NCBI GenBank assembly: GCA_963725085.1
Contig: CAVRXM010000005.1
Span: 434,001 to 498,000, forward strand
Length of the DNA stretch: 64,000 bases
Direction of reading: 5' to 3'
Source: VRUE01 sp963725085
GTDB lineage: Bacteria > Actinomycetota > Thermoleophilia > Solirubrobacterales > 70-9
Below, piece by piece: positions 17,500-25,718 of the stretch (its first letter is position 1; every line of letters starts with the position of its first letter). Under the pieces are notes generated by a model. It did not search any database. It saw nothing but the letters and a program-made list of their open reading frames with translations, and was not told the DNA's origin. The translations under genes and the position numbers were made by a program.

Positions 17500-18006
17500 C
17501 TAGGGCGCCGGAGCGCCGCCAAGCGCGGGGCAAAGCGTTGCCGCTACATCGCCCTGGACCTTGGGTGTTTCCTTCAGGACCTCGCCCGTGAAGAGGTCAA
17601 CGGCGAGCAGACCCGTCCCGGACAGCACGAGGTTGCCGTCCTCGTCGCGCAGCCGCCAACTCTGTCCCGTCGTCCGGATCGCCCCGGTGACGAAGTCGAT
17701 ATGCACGGCGTAGTGGAGCTCCTCGGTCAGGGTCTGTCCGGTGTCGATGTTGCGATGGAGCAACGTGGCGTGAAGCTGGTCCTCCACGGCAACGAGATTC
17801 CCGTCATCAAAGAAGCGCTTGACGTTTTGGGTTCCCCCGTCCTCCTCGTGATAGGCGAAGTCGCACAGGGCCCCAGCCGGCAAGTCGAAGCTGATCGGCC
17901 CGATGGTCTGCTTGATGTGCACCGGTTCTGCTGCGGACGCGGAAGCCGCCAGCACGCTTGCGCCGAGAGCGACAAACGAAAGAAGGATCCTCAGTCGGCG
18001 TGCCAT
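17500..18006 (-). CDS. Secreted protein of unknown function
   Basis: 168 residues with a signal peptide (ILLSFVALGASVLAASASA). The mature part is predicted to be beta-rich: IGPISFDLPAGALCDFAYHE, HATLLHRNIDTGQTL, HYAVHIDFVTGAIRTTGQSW, and GTGLLAVDLFTGEVLKETP. It contains two cysteines (ALCDF and TLCPAL). The start ATG 18006 is supported by GAGGAGG in the leader. Such small all-beta secreted proteins are common in actinobacteria without a known role; no family recognised. Confidence 0.65.
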   Translation of the reverse strand: MARRLRILLSFVALGASVLAASASAAEPVHIKQTIGPISFDLPAGALCDFAYHEEDGGTQNVKRFFDDGNLVAVEDQLHATLLHRNIDTGQTLTEELHYAVHIDFVTGAIRTTGQSWRLRDEDGNLVLSGTGLLAVDLFTGEVLKETPKVQGDVAATLCPALGGAPAP

Positions 18007-18241
18007 GCCAGACCTCCTCGGATTGCGTCGAGACTTGTGCCGATCCTTACATGCGGACCTATGGCTGTCAATGCTCGCCGGGACGGTTGTCCTCCGTCGA
18101 CAGCGTCGGCGGGATCGAGCAGCTGCGTGATCCGTATCTGACTGTTGGAACGAGTTGTGGAACGGCGGTTCCCGGAGTGATCCGGGGGCCGTTGTCGTTT
18201 CGGGTCCGATGGCCCGTATTTGGCTTGCTAGTGCCCTCCAC

Positions 18242-18330
18242 AACAGAAAACGCCCCGCCGGGGAGGCGGGGCGTTTCTGGGGTTACTACAGGGAGGAGAG
18301 ATATGTATCTCTATATATGTGGATCGATGG
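18242..18330 (+). repeat. Hairpin-plus-tail repeat, copy F (best copy)
   Basis: Perfect 12-bp stem AAACGCCCCGCC / GGCGGGGCGTTT with loop GGGGA (18248-18276), then CTGGGGTTACTACAGGGAGG and a second palindrome GAGATA-TG-TATCTC. Copies E and F are almost identical as far as GAGAGATAT. Similarity to copy A continues for another 30 bases. Confidence 0.75.
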
Positions 18331-18428
18331 GAGGTAGGTGGGCCCTTAACGCGTCGCGCGGGGCTCATCGAGGGAGATCGATGGGCACCGTATGGGCGGC
18401 GCCAGACCCAACCGGGAAGTTTGTCTAA
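18303..18428 (+). CDS. Possible 41-residue peptide from repeat copy F
   Basis: ATG 18303 lies 6 bases after GGGAGGAG, a good ribosome-binding site, and gives MYLYICGSMGGR followed by about 30 unremarkable residues. The first 12 residues match the peptide of copy A at 8 of 12 positions. Coding is uncertain because the ATG also sits inside a palindrome. Confidence 0.22.
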   Translation: MYLYICGSMGGRWALNASRGAHRGRSMGTVWAAPDPTGKFV

Positions 18429-18640
18429 ACCAAGCCTTTCATCGGTCCTCGTCTGCGAATCCTTGAATCAGAATACGAACATATGTGCGATTTGTGTGTG
18501 AGCCGAGTCACAGAACCTTCTCCGTAGATCCCACTCGAGCAACCTAGTACCCAATACTAAGGATTAGGTAACCGAGGCGCAAGAGGGACCTAAAGAAGAC
18601 GGAATCCCTGCATCTGACGAATTCCCAGTACGGTTGCCCG

Positions 18641-19423
18641 GTGAAGAAGGCACGGATCGACGCTGTGCTCGCCGATCGGGGGCTGTTCCCGTCGCGCTCG
18701 GCGGCCGCCAGCGCCGTGCGGGCCGGCGCCGTGCGCGTCGGCGGCGATGGGCCGGTCGCGCTGCGCCCGAGCCAGCTGGTCGAGCCTGACAGCGAACTGG
18801 TGATCGATTCGGGCTCCCGGTTCGTCTCGCGCGGCGGGATCAAGCTCGACAATGCGCTGGACAAGCTCCGGGTCGATGTCGAGGGGCGCGACTGCCTCGA
18901 CGTCGGCGCCTCGACCGGCGGCTTCACCGACTGCCTGCTCCAGCGCGGGGCTGCACGGGTGATCGCCCTCGATGTCGCCTACGGGCAGATCGAGCTCGGG
19001 ATCCGCGAGGATCCGAGGGTGACGGTGATCGAGCGCGTCAACGCCCGCCAACTCCGGTCCGAGGACCTCCCGTTTGCCCCGGACCTGGCCACGGTCGACG
19101 TCTCGTTCATCTCGCTGACGAAGGTCCTGCCGGCGGTCGCCGCCGCTATCGCGCCAGGCGGCGAGGTCCTGGCGATGGTCAAGCCCCAGTTCGAGCTCGG
19201 CCGCGAGCGCGTCGGCAGGGGCGTCGTCCGCGACCCCGCCGACCGACGGGAGGCGATCCTCTCCGTCGCCCGCTGCGCAGAGGAGCTGGGGCTCCCCGTC
19301 CGGGGCTTCGCATCGTCGGGTCTGGCCGGGCCGAAGGGGAACCTCGAGACCTTCGTCTGGTGCGGGGGAGAGGGCGACGAGGTCGCCGACCTCGAGGCCG
19401 CGATCCTGGCGGTGGAACCGTGA
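18641..19423 (+). CDS. tlyA: TlyA-family rRNA 2'-O-methyltransferase
   Basis: In mycobacteria TlyA methylates 16S and 23S rRNA riboses (capreomycin/viomycin site). 260 residues. An N-terminal S4-like RNA-binding domain (RIDAVLADRGLFPSRSAAAS, with the later SGSRFVSRGGIKLDNAL) is followed by a FtsJ/Rossmann methyltransferase domain: SAM motif CLDVGASTGGFTDCLLQRGA, the catalytic-tetrad Asp in VDVSFISLTKVLPA and Lys in MVKPQFELGRE. GTG 18641 start. It opens the tlyA-nadK-recN-steA-steB-pyrG order known from M. tuberculosis. Confidence 0.94.
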   Translation: MKKARIDAVLADRGLFPSRSAAASAVRAGAVRVGGDGPVALRPSQLVEPDSELVIDSGSRFVSRGGIKLDNALDKLRVDVEGRDCLDVGASTGGFTDCLLQRGAARVIALDVAYGQIELGIREDPRVTVIERVNARQLRSEDLPFAPDLATVDVSFISLTKVLPAVAAAIAPGGEVLAMVKPQFELGRERVGRGVVRDPADRREAILSVARCAEELGLPVRGFASSGLAGPKGNLETFVWCGGEGDEVADLEAAILAVEP

Positions 19424-19430
19424 GCCCAGC

Positions 19431-19489
19431 GAGCGCCGAGCGAGCAAGCATCACGATTTGTCTCTCTGCGCAGCGAGCGAAGGCGCGAC
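19431..19489 (+). repeat. Interspersed repeat GCGAGCAAGC-N18-GCGCAGCGAGC, copy 1
   Basis: GAGCGAGCAAGC and GCGCAGCGAGC are separated by exactly 18 bases and followed by AAGGCGCGA, immediately before nadK. The same arrangement with the same 18-base spacing recurs before dgt at 33038-33088. Confidence 0.5.
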
Positions 19490-19493
19490 CTTT

Positions 19494-20339
19494 ATGAAAG
19501 CCGCGGCGTTGATCACCCACTCGCACCCACCGGCGACCACCGACGCGGTGGGAATCGCGATCGAGATCGCGGCGGCGGCCGGGTGCCGCCTCGTCGCGAC
19601 CCCCGACGAGGTCGCCAAGCACGCCGCCGCGGCCGACGGGCTCGAGACGGTCGAGGTCCTCCCACGCGACCTCGACCTCTGCCTCGTCCTCGGCGGCGAC
19701 GGCTCGATCCTCTACGCGCTGCGGCACTTCGCCCGCACCGGGGTCCCCGTCTTCGGCGTCAATTTCGGCACCGTCGGCTTCCTCGCCGCGGTCGACCGCG
19801 AGGAGGCGCAGCGCGGCATCGAGCGCGCCCTCGCAGGGGAGCTCGAGATGGTCGACCTGCCGGGGCTCGAGGTCGAGCTCTACGGCGAGGCGAGGGTCGG
19901 CTTCAACGACATCAGCTTCATCCGCCGCCCGCGGGACCGGGTCGCCGAGCTGACCTATCGGATCGCCGGGGAGGTCGTCGGCGACGTCCGCTGCGACGGC
20001 CTCGTCGCCGCGACGCCGGCCGGCTCGACCGGCTACAACCTCGCCAACCAGGGGCCGATCCTCGCCTGGGGCGTCGAGGGATACGTCGTCAGCTACATCT
20101 CGCCGCACTCGCTCACCGCGCGGGCGCTCGTCGTCGCTCCCGACGACGTCCTCCACGTCGGCAACGCCGAGGGCAGGGAGCCCGTCGACGTCTCGGTCGA
20201 CGGCGGACAGGCCGGGACGCTCGTGCCAGGCGACGAGCTCGAGATCGGGTTCGCAAACGGGGTCGGCAGACTGGCTCAGCTGCCGGGGTCGAGCTTCTAC
20301 CAGCGAATCCGCGAGAAGTTCGGCCACCTCGCCGTCTAG
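19494..20339 (+). CDS. nadK: NAD kinase
   Basis: Phosphorylates NAD to NADP. 281 residues. Signature GGDGS in LVLGGDGSILYALR, the conserved NFGTVGFLAAVDREE, and the Gly-rich DGLVAATPAGSTGYNLANQG, followed by SPHSLTARALVV. ATG 19494 is chosen because it begins exactly at the Rossmann-like strand (AAALITHSHPP); a longer in-frame ATG at 19458 would read through the interspersed repeat. It lies 70 bases after tlyA, as in mycobacteria. Confidence 0.95.
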   Translation: MKAAALITHSHPPATTDAVGIAIEIAAAAGCRLVATPDEVAKHAAAADGLETVEVLPRDLDLCLVLGGDGSILYALRHFARTGVPVFGVNFGTVGFLAAVDREEAQRGIERALAGELEMVDLPGLEVELYGEARVGFNDISFIRRPRDRVAELTYRIAGEVVGDVRCDGLVAATPAGSTGYNLANQGPILAWGVEGYVVSYISPHSLTARALVVAPDDVLHVGNAEGREPVDVSVDGGQAGTLVPGDELEIGFANGVGRLAQLPGSSFYQRIREKFGHLAV

Positions 20340-20371
20340 CCGACGAGCCCGGTTCTCTAGGGTTGAGAGGC

Positions 20372-21901
20372 ATGGAGCGAAAGTGGTGGACCCTCGTTCT
20401 GATCTCTATCGCGACGTTCATGCTTCTGCTGGACATCACGGTCGTGAACGTCGCTCTTCCGGACATCAGGACCGACCTCAACGCGAGCCTTTCCAGCCTG
20501 CAGTGGGTGGTCGACGCCTACTCGTTGATGCTGGCCTCGATCCTGCTGACGGCCGGGTCGCTCGGCGACCGCCTCGGGCGGCGGCGCGTCTTCACAATCG
20601 GCTTCGGCGTCTTCACCTTCGCCTCGTTCCTCTGCGGAATCGCCGGCGACCCGACCCTGCTCAACCTCGCCCGCGGCCTCCAGGGCGTCGGCGGCGCCGG
20701 GATGTTCGCCACCTCGCTGGCGCTGATCGGCCAGGAGTTCCACGGCAAAGACCGGGCGACCGCTTTCGGCGTCTGGGGAGCGACGATCGGCGGCGCGGTC
20801 GCGATCGGCCCTCTCGTCGGCGGCCTGATCACCGAGCACCTCGGATGGGAGTGGATCTTCTTCGTCAACGTCCCGATCGGGATCACGGCGATCGCCCTGA
20901 CCGAGCTGAAACTGGCGAACGTCGCCGCCCAGGACCCGCAGCGGGTCGACTTCCCCGGCCTGATCACCTTCTCCCTCGCCCTCTTCTTCCTGATCTTCGG
21001 CCTGATCAGGGGCAACCCGGAAGGCTGGGGCAGCACCGAGATCGTCGCGTCGCTGGGGGCGGCGGTCGTCCTGATGTGCGCCTTCATCGCGATCGAGTCG
21101 CGCAGCAGCCACCCGATGCTCGACCTGAGCCTGTTCCGCAACCCCGCCTTCAACGGGGTCTCGGCGGTCGCCTTCGGCCTCTCTGCCGGGATGTTCGCGA
21201 TGTTCCTCTACCTGACGATCTACATCCAGGGAGTGCTCGACTACTCGCCGCTCGAAGCCGGCCTGCGCTTCCTGCCCCTGACCTTCCTCTCCTTCATCGC
21301 CTCGCCGATCGCGGGCGCGCTCTCGCACCGAATCGCAATCCGCGTCCTGCTCGGCGTCGGCCTCGCGACCGTCGGGGTCGGGCTGCTCCTGATGCACGGG
21401 GTCAGCGCCGACTCGGAATGGACGACGCTGCTCGCCGGGTTCCTGGTCGCGGGCGTCGGCATCGGGATCACCAACCCCGGCATCGGCCAGGCGGCGATCG
21501 CCGTCGTCCCGGTTGAGAAATCCGGGATGGGCTCCGGGATCAACACGACCTTCCGCCAGGTCGGGATCGCCACCGGTGTGGCCTCGCTCGGGGCGATCTT
21601 CCAGTCCCAGGTCGACTCCAAGCTCAGCCAGATGCTCCCGAATGCGCCCAGCGGCCTCTCCGAACTCGTCGCCTCCGGGGGCTCGAAAGCCGCGACCGAA
21701 GTGGTCCCACCCGGGCAGCGGGCCGAAGTCGCGCATGCCTCGACGGTGGCCTTCGTCAGCGGCTTCAACGAGATCATCCTGATCGCCGCGGTCCTCTCAT
21801 TCATCGGCGCCACCTGCGGCTTCTTCCTCGTCCGCTCGAAGGACTTCGTGCAGGCGACCACGGCTGAGAAAGAGCCAGCCGGCGAGCCGGTTCCGGCCTA
21901 G
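20372..21901 (+). CDS. MFS drug/H+ antiporter, DHA2 (EmrB/QacA) type
   Basis: Multidrug-type exporter, 509 residues with about 14 membrane segments. TM1 motif D1 LLLDITVVNVALPDI, motif A LGDRLGRRRVF, motif C-like GATIGGAVAIGPLVGGLI and WEWIFFVNVPIG are those of the DHA2 branch. The C-terminus has a hydrophilic tail (TTAEKEPAGEPV). It interrupts the nadK-recN neighbourhood that is contiguous in mycobacteria, so it was probably inserted here in this lineage. No adjacent regulator is visible, so neither substrate nor control can be inferred. Confidence 0.9.
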   Translation: MERKWWTLVLISIATFMLLLDITVVNVALPDIRTDLNASLSSLQWVVDAYSLMLASILLTAGSLGDRLGRRRVFTIGFGVFTFASFLCGIAGDPTLLNLARGLQGVGGAGMFATSLALIGQEFHGKDRATAFGVWGATIGGAVAIGPLVGGLITEHLGWEWIFFVNVPIGITAIALTELKLANVAAQDPQRVDFPGLITFSLALFFLIFGLIRGNPEGWGSTEIVASLGAAVVLMCAFIAIESRSSHPMLDLSLFRNPAFNGVSAVAFGLSAGMFAMFLYLTIYIQGVLDYSPLEAGLRFLPLTFLSFIASPIAGALSHRIAIRVLLGVGLATVGVGLLLMHGVSADSEWTTLLAGFLVAGVGIGITNPGIGQAAIAVVPVEKSGMGSGINTTFRQVGIATGVASLGAIFQSQVDSKLSQMLPNAPSGLSELVASGGSKAATEVVPPGQRAEVAHASTVAFVSGFNEIILIAAVLSFIGATCGFFLVRSKDFVQATTAEKEPAGEPVPA

Positions 21902-21932
21902 TCGCCGCCGCAGCGGGTGCTAGACAGGGAGC

Positions 21933-23618
21933 GTGCTCCGAGAGCTGCGGATCGAGAACCTGCTCCTGATCGAGAGGGCCGAGCTGCGCCTCGGCGCCGG
22001 CCTCAACGCGATCACCGGTGAGACCGGGGCCGGCAAGACGATCCTTGCCCACTCGCTCGATCTCCTGATGGGCGGCAAGGCCCGCCAGCAGATCGTCCGG
22101 CCCGGAGCCGAGGAGGCCTGGGTCGAGGGGTCGTTCGACCTGCCCGCGAGCCTGCTCGAGGAGCCGGAGATGGCGGAGCTGGCCGCGCGCCTGCCGGGCG
22201 GGGTACAGGAGGTCGTGCTCGGCCGCCGGGTCTCGGCCTCTGGACGGACGGCGGCATTCGTCGCCGGCCGCGCCGCCTCGGCCGCCGACCTGAAGCTGCT
22301 CGGCGGGCGGCTGCTCGCCTTCTACGGCCAGCACGAGCACCGCAAGCTGACGATCGCCTCGGCGCAGACCGAGATCCTCGACGGCTTCGCCGGCCCCGAG
22401 CACCTCGCGCTGCGCGAGCGGTATCGAGACTCACACCGCGAGGCGCTCCGCCTCGAGGCCGAGCTGGCGGAGCTGCGCGAGCGGGACGGATCGCGCGAGC
22501 GCGATCTCGACCTCTTCCGCTATGAGCTGTCCGAGATCGAGGCGGTCGCCCCGAACCCAGACGAGATCGAGGAGCTGGCCGGGGAGCGCGAGCGGCTGCG
22601 GCACGCCGAGAGCCTTCGCGAGGCCGCCGCCGGCGCGGCCGGAGGCGCAACCGGAGCGGGGGACGGGGACGACGCCGGCGCCGCCGGCGCGATCGCCGCC
22701 GCCGGCTCCAAGCTCGACGCGGTGGCCGGTGTCGACCCGAAGCTCGATCAGATCGCCGCCCGGCTGGCGGCGCTCTCGGTCGAGCTCGGCGACGTCGCCA
22801 GCGAGCTTCGCGCGTATCTCGACGGGGTCGATTCCGACCCCGAGCGCCTCGCCGCGGTCGAGGAGCGGCTCGAGGAGATCGACCGCCTGACCCGCAAGCA
22901 CGGCGGCGAGATCGACTCCGTCCTCCTCCACGCCGAGCGCTGCCGGGCCGAGATCGAGCGCCTCGAGTCGTCCGAGGTCCGCTCGGCCGAGGTCGAGGAG
23001 GCGCTCGCGACGGCGGCCGCGCGGCGCGCCAAGCTCGCCAAGGAGCTCAGCCGGGGCCGGGCGGGAGCAGCCGGCGGGTTGAGCAAGCGGGTGGCGGCCG
23101 AGCTCGACCACCTGGCGATGGCGGGGGCGACCCTCGAGGTCGTCCTCGAGACCCTCCCCGACGGGTTCGGCCCGAATGGGGCCGAGGGGATCGAGCTGCG
23201 ACTGGCACCCAACCCCGGGATCGAGGCGGCCCCGCTCCGCGACGCCGCCTCCGGCGGCGAGCTGTCGCGGGTGATGTTGGCCCTGACCGGGCTCGGTGCC
23301 GGGGCCGGCGCGGGGACGCTCGTCTTCGACGAGATCGACGCGGGGATCGGCGGCCGCACCGCCCGCACCGTCGGCGAGCGGCTGCGCGACATCGCCGACG
23401 GGCGCCAGGTGATCTGCATCACCCATCTGCCGCAGGTCGCGTCGCTCGCCTCGACCCACTTCAGGCTCGAGAAGGACCGCGGCGAGCCGGCCCGGGCTAC
23501 GGTCCAGCAGCTGGACGGCGAGAGTGTGGTCGAGGAGATCCGCCGCATGCTCGGCGGCGGGGACGGCGACGGGGACGCCGCCGACCGCCACGCGCGCGAG
23601 CTGCTCGCCGCGGCCTGA
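21933..23618 (+). CDS. recN: DNA repair protein RecN
   Basis: SMC-like ATPase acting early in double-strand break repair. 561 residues. N-terminal Walker A AITGETGAGKTILAHSLDLL, the RecN-specific GRRVSASGRTAAFVAGR and FYGQHEH motifs, a central coiled coil (about residues 155-400, with an unusual Gly/Ala-rich patch near 230-245), then the ABC signature ASGGELSRVMLAL, Walker B TLVFDEIDAGIGGRTA and the switch ICITHLPQVAS. Start GTG 21933. Intact. Confidence 0.96.
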   Translation: MLRELRIENLLLIERAELRLGAGLNAITGETGAGKTILAHSLDLLMGGKARQQIVRPGAEEAWVEGSFDLPASLLEEPEMAELAARLPGGVQEVVLGRRVSASGRTAAFVAGRAASAADLKLLGGRLLAFYGQHEHRKLTIASAQTEILDGFAGPEHLALRERYRDSHREALRLEAELAELRERDGSRERDLDLFRYELSEIEAVAPNPDEIEELAGERERLRHAESLREAAAGAAGGATGAGDGDDAGAAGAIAAAGSKLDAVAGVDPKLDQIAARLAALSVELGDVASELRAYLDGVDSDPERLAAVEERLEEIDRLTRKHGGEIDSVLLHAERCRAEIERLESSEVRSAEVEEALATAAARRAKLAKELSRGRAGAAGGLSKRVAAELDHLAMAGATLEVVLETLPDGFGPNGAEGIELRLAPNPGIEAAPLRDAASGGELSRVMLALTGLGAGAGAGTLVFDEIDAGIGGRTARTVGERLRDIADGRQVICITHLPQVASLASTHFRLEKDRGEPARATVQQLDGESVVEEIRRMLGGGDGDGDAADRHARELLAAA

Positions 23619-23647
23619 AGCCGCTCGCGGGCGGGTAGTCTCCTTCG

Positions 23648-24835
23648 GTGGCCATCGCCAGTCGCCGCCGTCTTCCTGCGTTTCTCTCGCGTCGGAACGG
23701 GGCGGCCGCGAACGGGGCGGTGCGCGGCACCGCCAGGCTCGGCCGGCGCACCAAGAACCTGGTGAAGCGACTCCGCCCCGGCGACGTGGCGGTGATCGAC
23801 CACCGCAACATCGATCGGATCGCGGCCGAGGAGCTGCTCTCGACCGGCGTGCGCGCGGTACTCAACGCCTCCGAGTCGACCGACGGCCGCTACCCGAACG
23901 CCGGACCGCTGATGCTGGCCCGCGCCGGCGTGGTCCTGGTCGACTTCGCGGCGGCCGACCCGTTCGAGGCGATCGGCGATGGCGACGCGCTGACGGTCTT
24001 CGACGGCACGGTCAGCGTCGGCGGCGAGGTCGTCCTGCGCGGCAAGGAGCTCGGGGTCGAGGAGCTCGAGCGCCGCTTCGACGAGCAGCGCGAGCGGGTC
24101 GACGAGGCGCTCGCCGAATTCGCCGAGAACACCGTCGCCCATGTCCGGATGGAGTCCGACCTCCTCACCGACAGGATCGAGTTCCCGTCGACCCGAACCA
24201 GCTTCCGCGACCGCCAGGTCCTGATCGTCGTCCGCGGCGACCGCCATCGCCACGACCTGAAGGCGCTTCGCGCCTACATCCGCGATGTCCGCCCGGTGAT
24301 CGTCGCCGTCGACGGCGCCGCCGACGGGGTTCTGGAGGAGGGGCTGAAGCCGGACCTGATCCTCGGCGACATGGACTCGGCCGGCGACGCCGCTCTGCGC
24401 TGCGGCGCCGAGGTGATCGTCCATGCCTATCCCGACGGCCGTGCCCCGGGCCGCGAGCGGCTCCTCGAGATGGGGATCGATCACACGATCGTCCCCGCCG
24501 CCGGGACCAGCGAGGACGTGGCGATGCTGATGGCCTACGAGAAGGGCGCGGACCTGATCGTCAGCGTCGGCGCCCATTTCAACCTGATCGAGTTCCTCGA
24601 CCGCAAGCGCGGCGGGATGTCGTCGACCTTCCTCACCCGGCTCCGGATCGGCGAGAAGCTGGTCGACGCCAAGGGCGTCAGCCGCCTCTACAACCCCGGC
24701 ACCGGCTTCGGCCCGGCCGCCCTCTTCCTCGCCGCCTTCGCGATCCTGCTGGCGATCGTCGTGATCGCCTCGCCGGCTCTCAGCGACCTGACCGAACTGG
24801 TCTGGCTGAAGATCAAGATTTGGCTGGGCATCTAG
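23648..24835 (+). CDS. steA: SteA-like protein (TPPK-like domain, C-terminal membrane anchor)
   Basis: Matches the actinobacterial family containing Rv1697/SteA, which together with SteB acts in corynebacterial cell separation. 395 residues. The N-terminal domain holds DVAVIDHRNIDRIAAEELL and VRAVLNASESTDGRYPNAGP; residues about 190-340 resemble thiamin pyrophosphokinase catalytic domains (VDGAADGVLEEGLKPDLILG, DMDSAGD); one membrane segment lies at about 350-375 (AALFLAAFAILLAIVVIA). Position between recN and steB matches mycobacteria. Any enzymatic activity is unproven. Confidence 0.85.
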   Translation: MAIASRRRLPAFLSRRNGAAANGAVRGTARLGRRTKNLVKRLRPGDVAVIDHRNIDRIAAEELLSTGVRAVLNASESTDGRYPNAGPLMLARAGVVLVDFAAADPFEAIGDGDALTVFDGTVSVGGEVVLRGKELGVEELERRFDEQRERVDEALAEFAENTVAHVRMESDLLTDRIEFPSTRTSFRDRQVLIVVRGDRHRHDLKALRAYIRDVRPVIVAVDGAADGVLEEGLKPDLILGDMDSAGDAALRCGAEVIVHAYPDGRAPGRERLLEMGIDHTIVPAAGTSEDVAMLMAYEKGADLIVSVGAHFNLIEFLDRKRGGMSSTFLTRLRIGEKLVDAKGVSRLYNPGTGFGPAALFLAAFAILLAIVVIASPALSDLTELVWLKIKIWLGI

Positions 24836-24848
24836 CCTCTCAAGGCTG

Positions 24849-25718
24849 ATGGGCTATAGCGCGCGCTACCACGCGACCTCGCTGATCGCGATCTTCCTCG
24901 CCCTCGCGATCGGGGTCGTCATCGGCGCCGCCCTCGGCGGCGACACGATCAACAACACCCGCAGGGACCTCGAGCGGAGCCTGACCGGGAACCTCGAGGA
25001 CGCCCGCAACCACGCCGAGGAACTGAGCGTCGAACTCGGCCAGGCGAACGAGTTCTCCGACCAGGTCTACCCGGCCCTGGTCCGCAACGACCTGCGCGGG
25101 CGGCGGATCGGGGTGATCGCGATCGGCGGCCTCCCGGGAGAGATCTCGGGCGCGATCGACGACGCCCTCGGCCCGACCGGTGGCCGGCTGGTCGCGGTCG
25201 GCGTCGTCCGCGAGCCCGTCGACCTGTCCTCGCTCGGGGACGACCTGGCGAAGACGCGGCTCGCCGCCGTCGAACACGATCCCGACACCCAGACCGAATT
25301 CGCCACCGGGGTCGGCCGCCAGCTCGTACTCGGCGGCAATCTGCTCGAGCGAGTGCGCGGCCACCTCTTCTCCCGCGCGAGCGGCAATTTCCGCGCCCTC
25401 GACGGCGTGATCGTCGTCCGCGACCAGCCGCAGGACCTCGGACCGGTCCAACGCTCGACCGCGGCCCGAATCGAATCGGGCGTGCTCGACGGGGTCACCG
25501 CAACGAGGACCGCCGCCGTCGGGGTCGAGGCGACCGACGCCGAACCGTCCTCGATCTCCTTCTTCGGTGCCAACGACCTGGCGAGCGTCGACAACGTCGA
25601 CCAGACCGCCGGCAAGCTGGCGACGGTGCTGGCGCTGCTCGGCGCCGAGGGGAGCTTCGGCGTCAAGGGGTCGGCCGACCAGCTCCTGCCGGACCTGCTC
25701 GCGCCCCGCCAGAAATGA
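24849..25718 (+). CDS. steB: SteB/MctB-like protein
   Basis: Relative of Rv1698, called MctB (copper resistance/transport) in mycobacteria and SteB (partner of SteA) in corynebacteria. 289 residues. N-terminal hydrophobic segment TSLIAIFLALAIGVVIGAAL, then a short coiled coil (residues about 35-65) and an alpha/beta domain with RIGVIAIGGLPGEIS and DGVIVVRDQPQDLGP. The context argues for the cell-envelope role with the neighbouring steA. Its stop overlaps the next ATG (ATGA). Confidence 0.82.
   Translation: MGYSARYHATSLIAIFLALAIGVVIGAALGGDTINNTRRDLERSLTGNLEDARNHAEELSVELGQANEFSDQVYPALVRNDLRGRRIGVIAIGGLPGEISGAIDDALGPTGGRLVAVGVVREPVDLSSLGDDLAKTRLAAVEHDPDTQTEFATGVGRQLVLGGNLLERVRGHLFSRASGNFRALDGVIVVRDQPQDLGPVQRSTAARIESGVLDGVTATRTAAVGVEATDAEPSSISFFGANDLASVDNVDQTAGKLATVLALLGAEGSFGVKGSADQLLPDLLAPRQK

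Larger units (their letters stand above)
18007..18640. other. 634-base intergenic region with repeat F
   Basis: The only structured feature is repeat copy F (18242-18330). The last 200 bases before tlyA are less GC-rich than the flanks and could hold its promoter, but I see no convincing -35/-10 pair. No RNA gene recognised. Confidence 0.5.

Noticed and set aside
13157..18330. The six hairpins as plain intrinsic terminators only
   Set aside because: They may terminate transcription, but the conserved tail, fixed orientation and clustering are not explained by that, so they are kept as a repeat family.
23524..24849. A 441-codon frame overlapping steA in another phase
   Set aside because: Extremely Arg-rich and with no domain pattern, while the steA frame shows a complete recognised protein.
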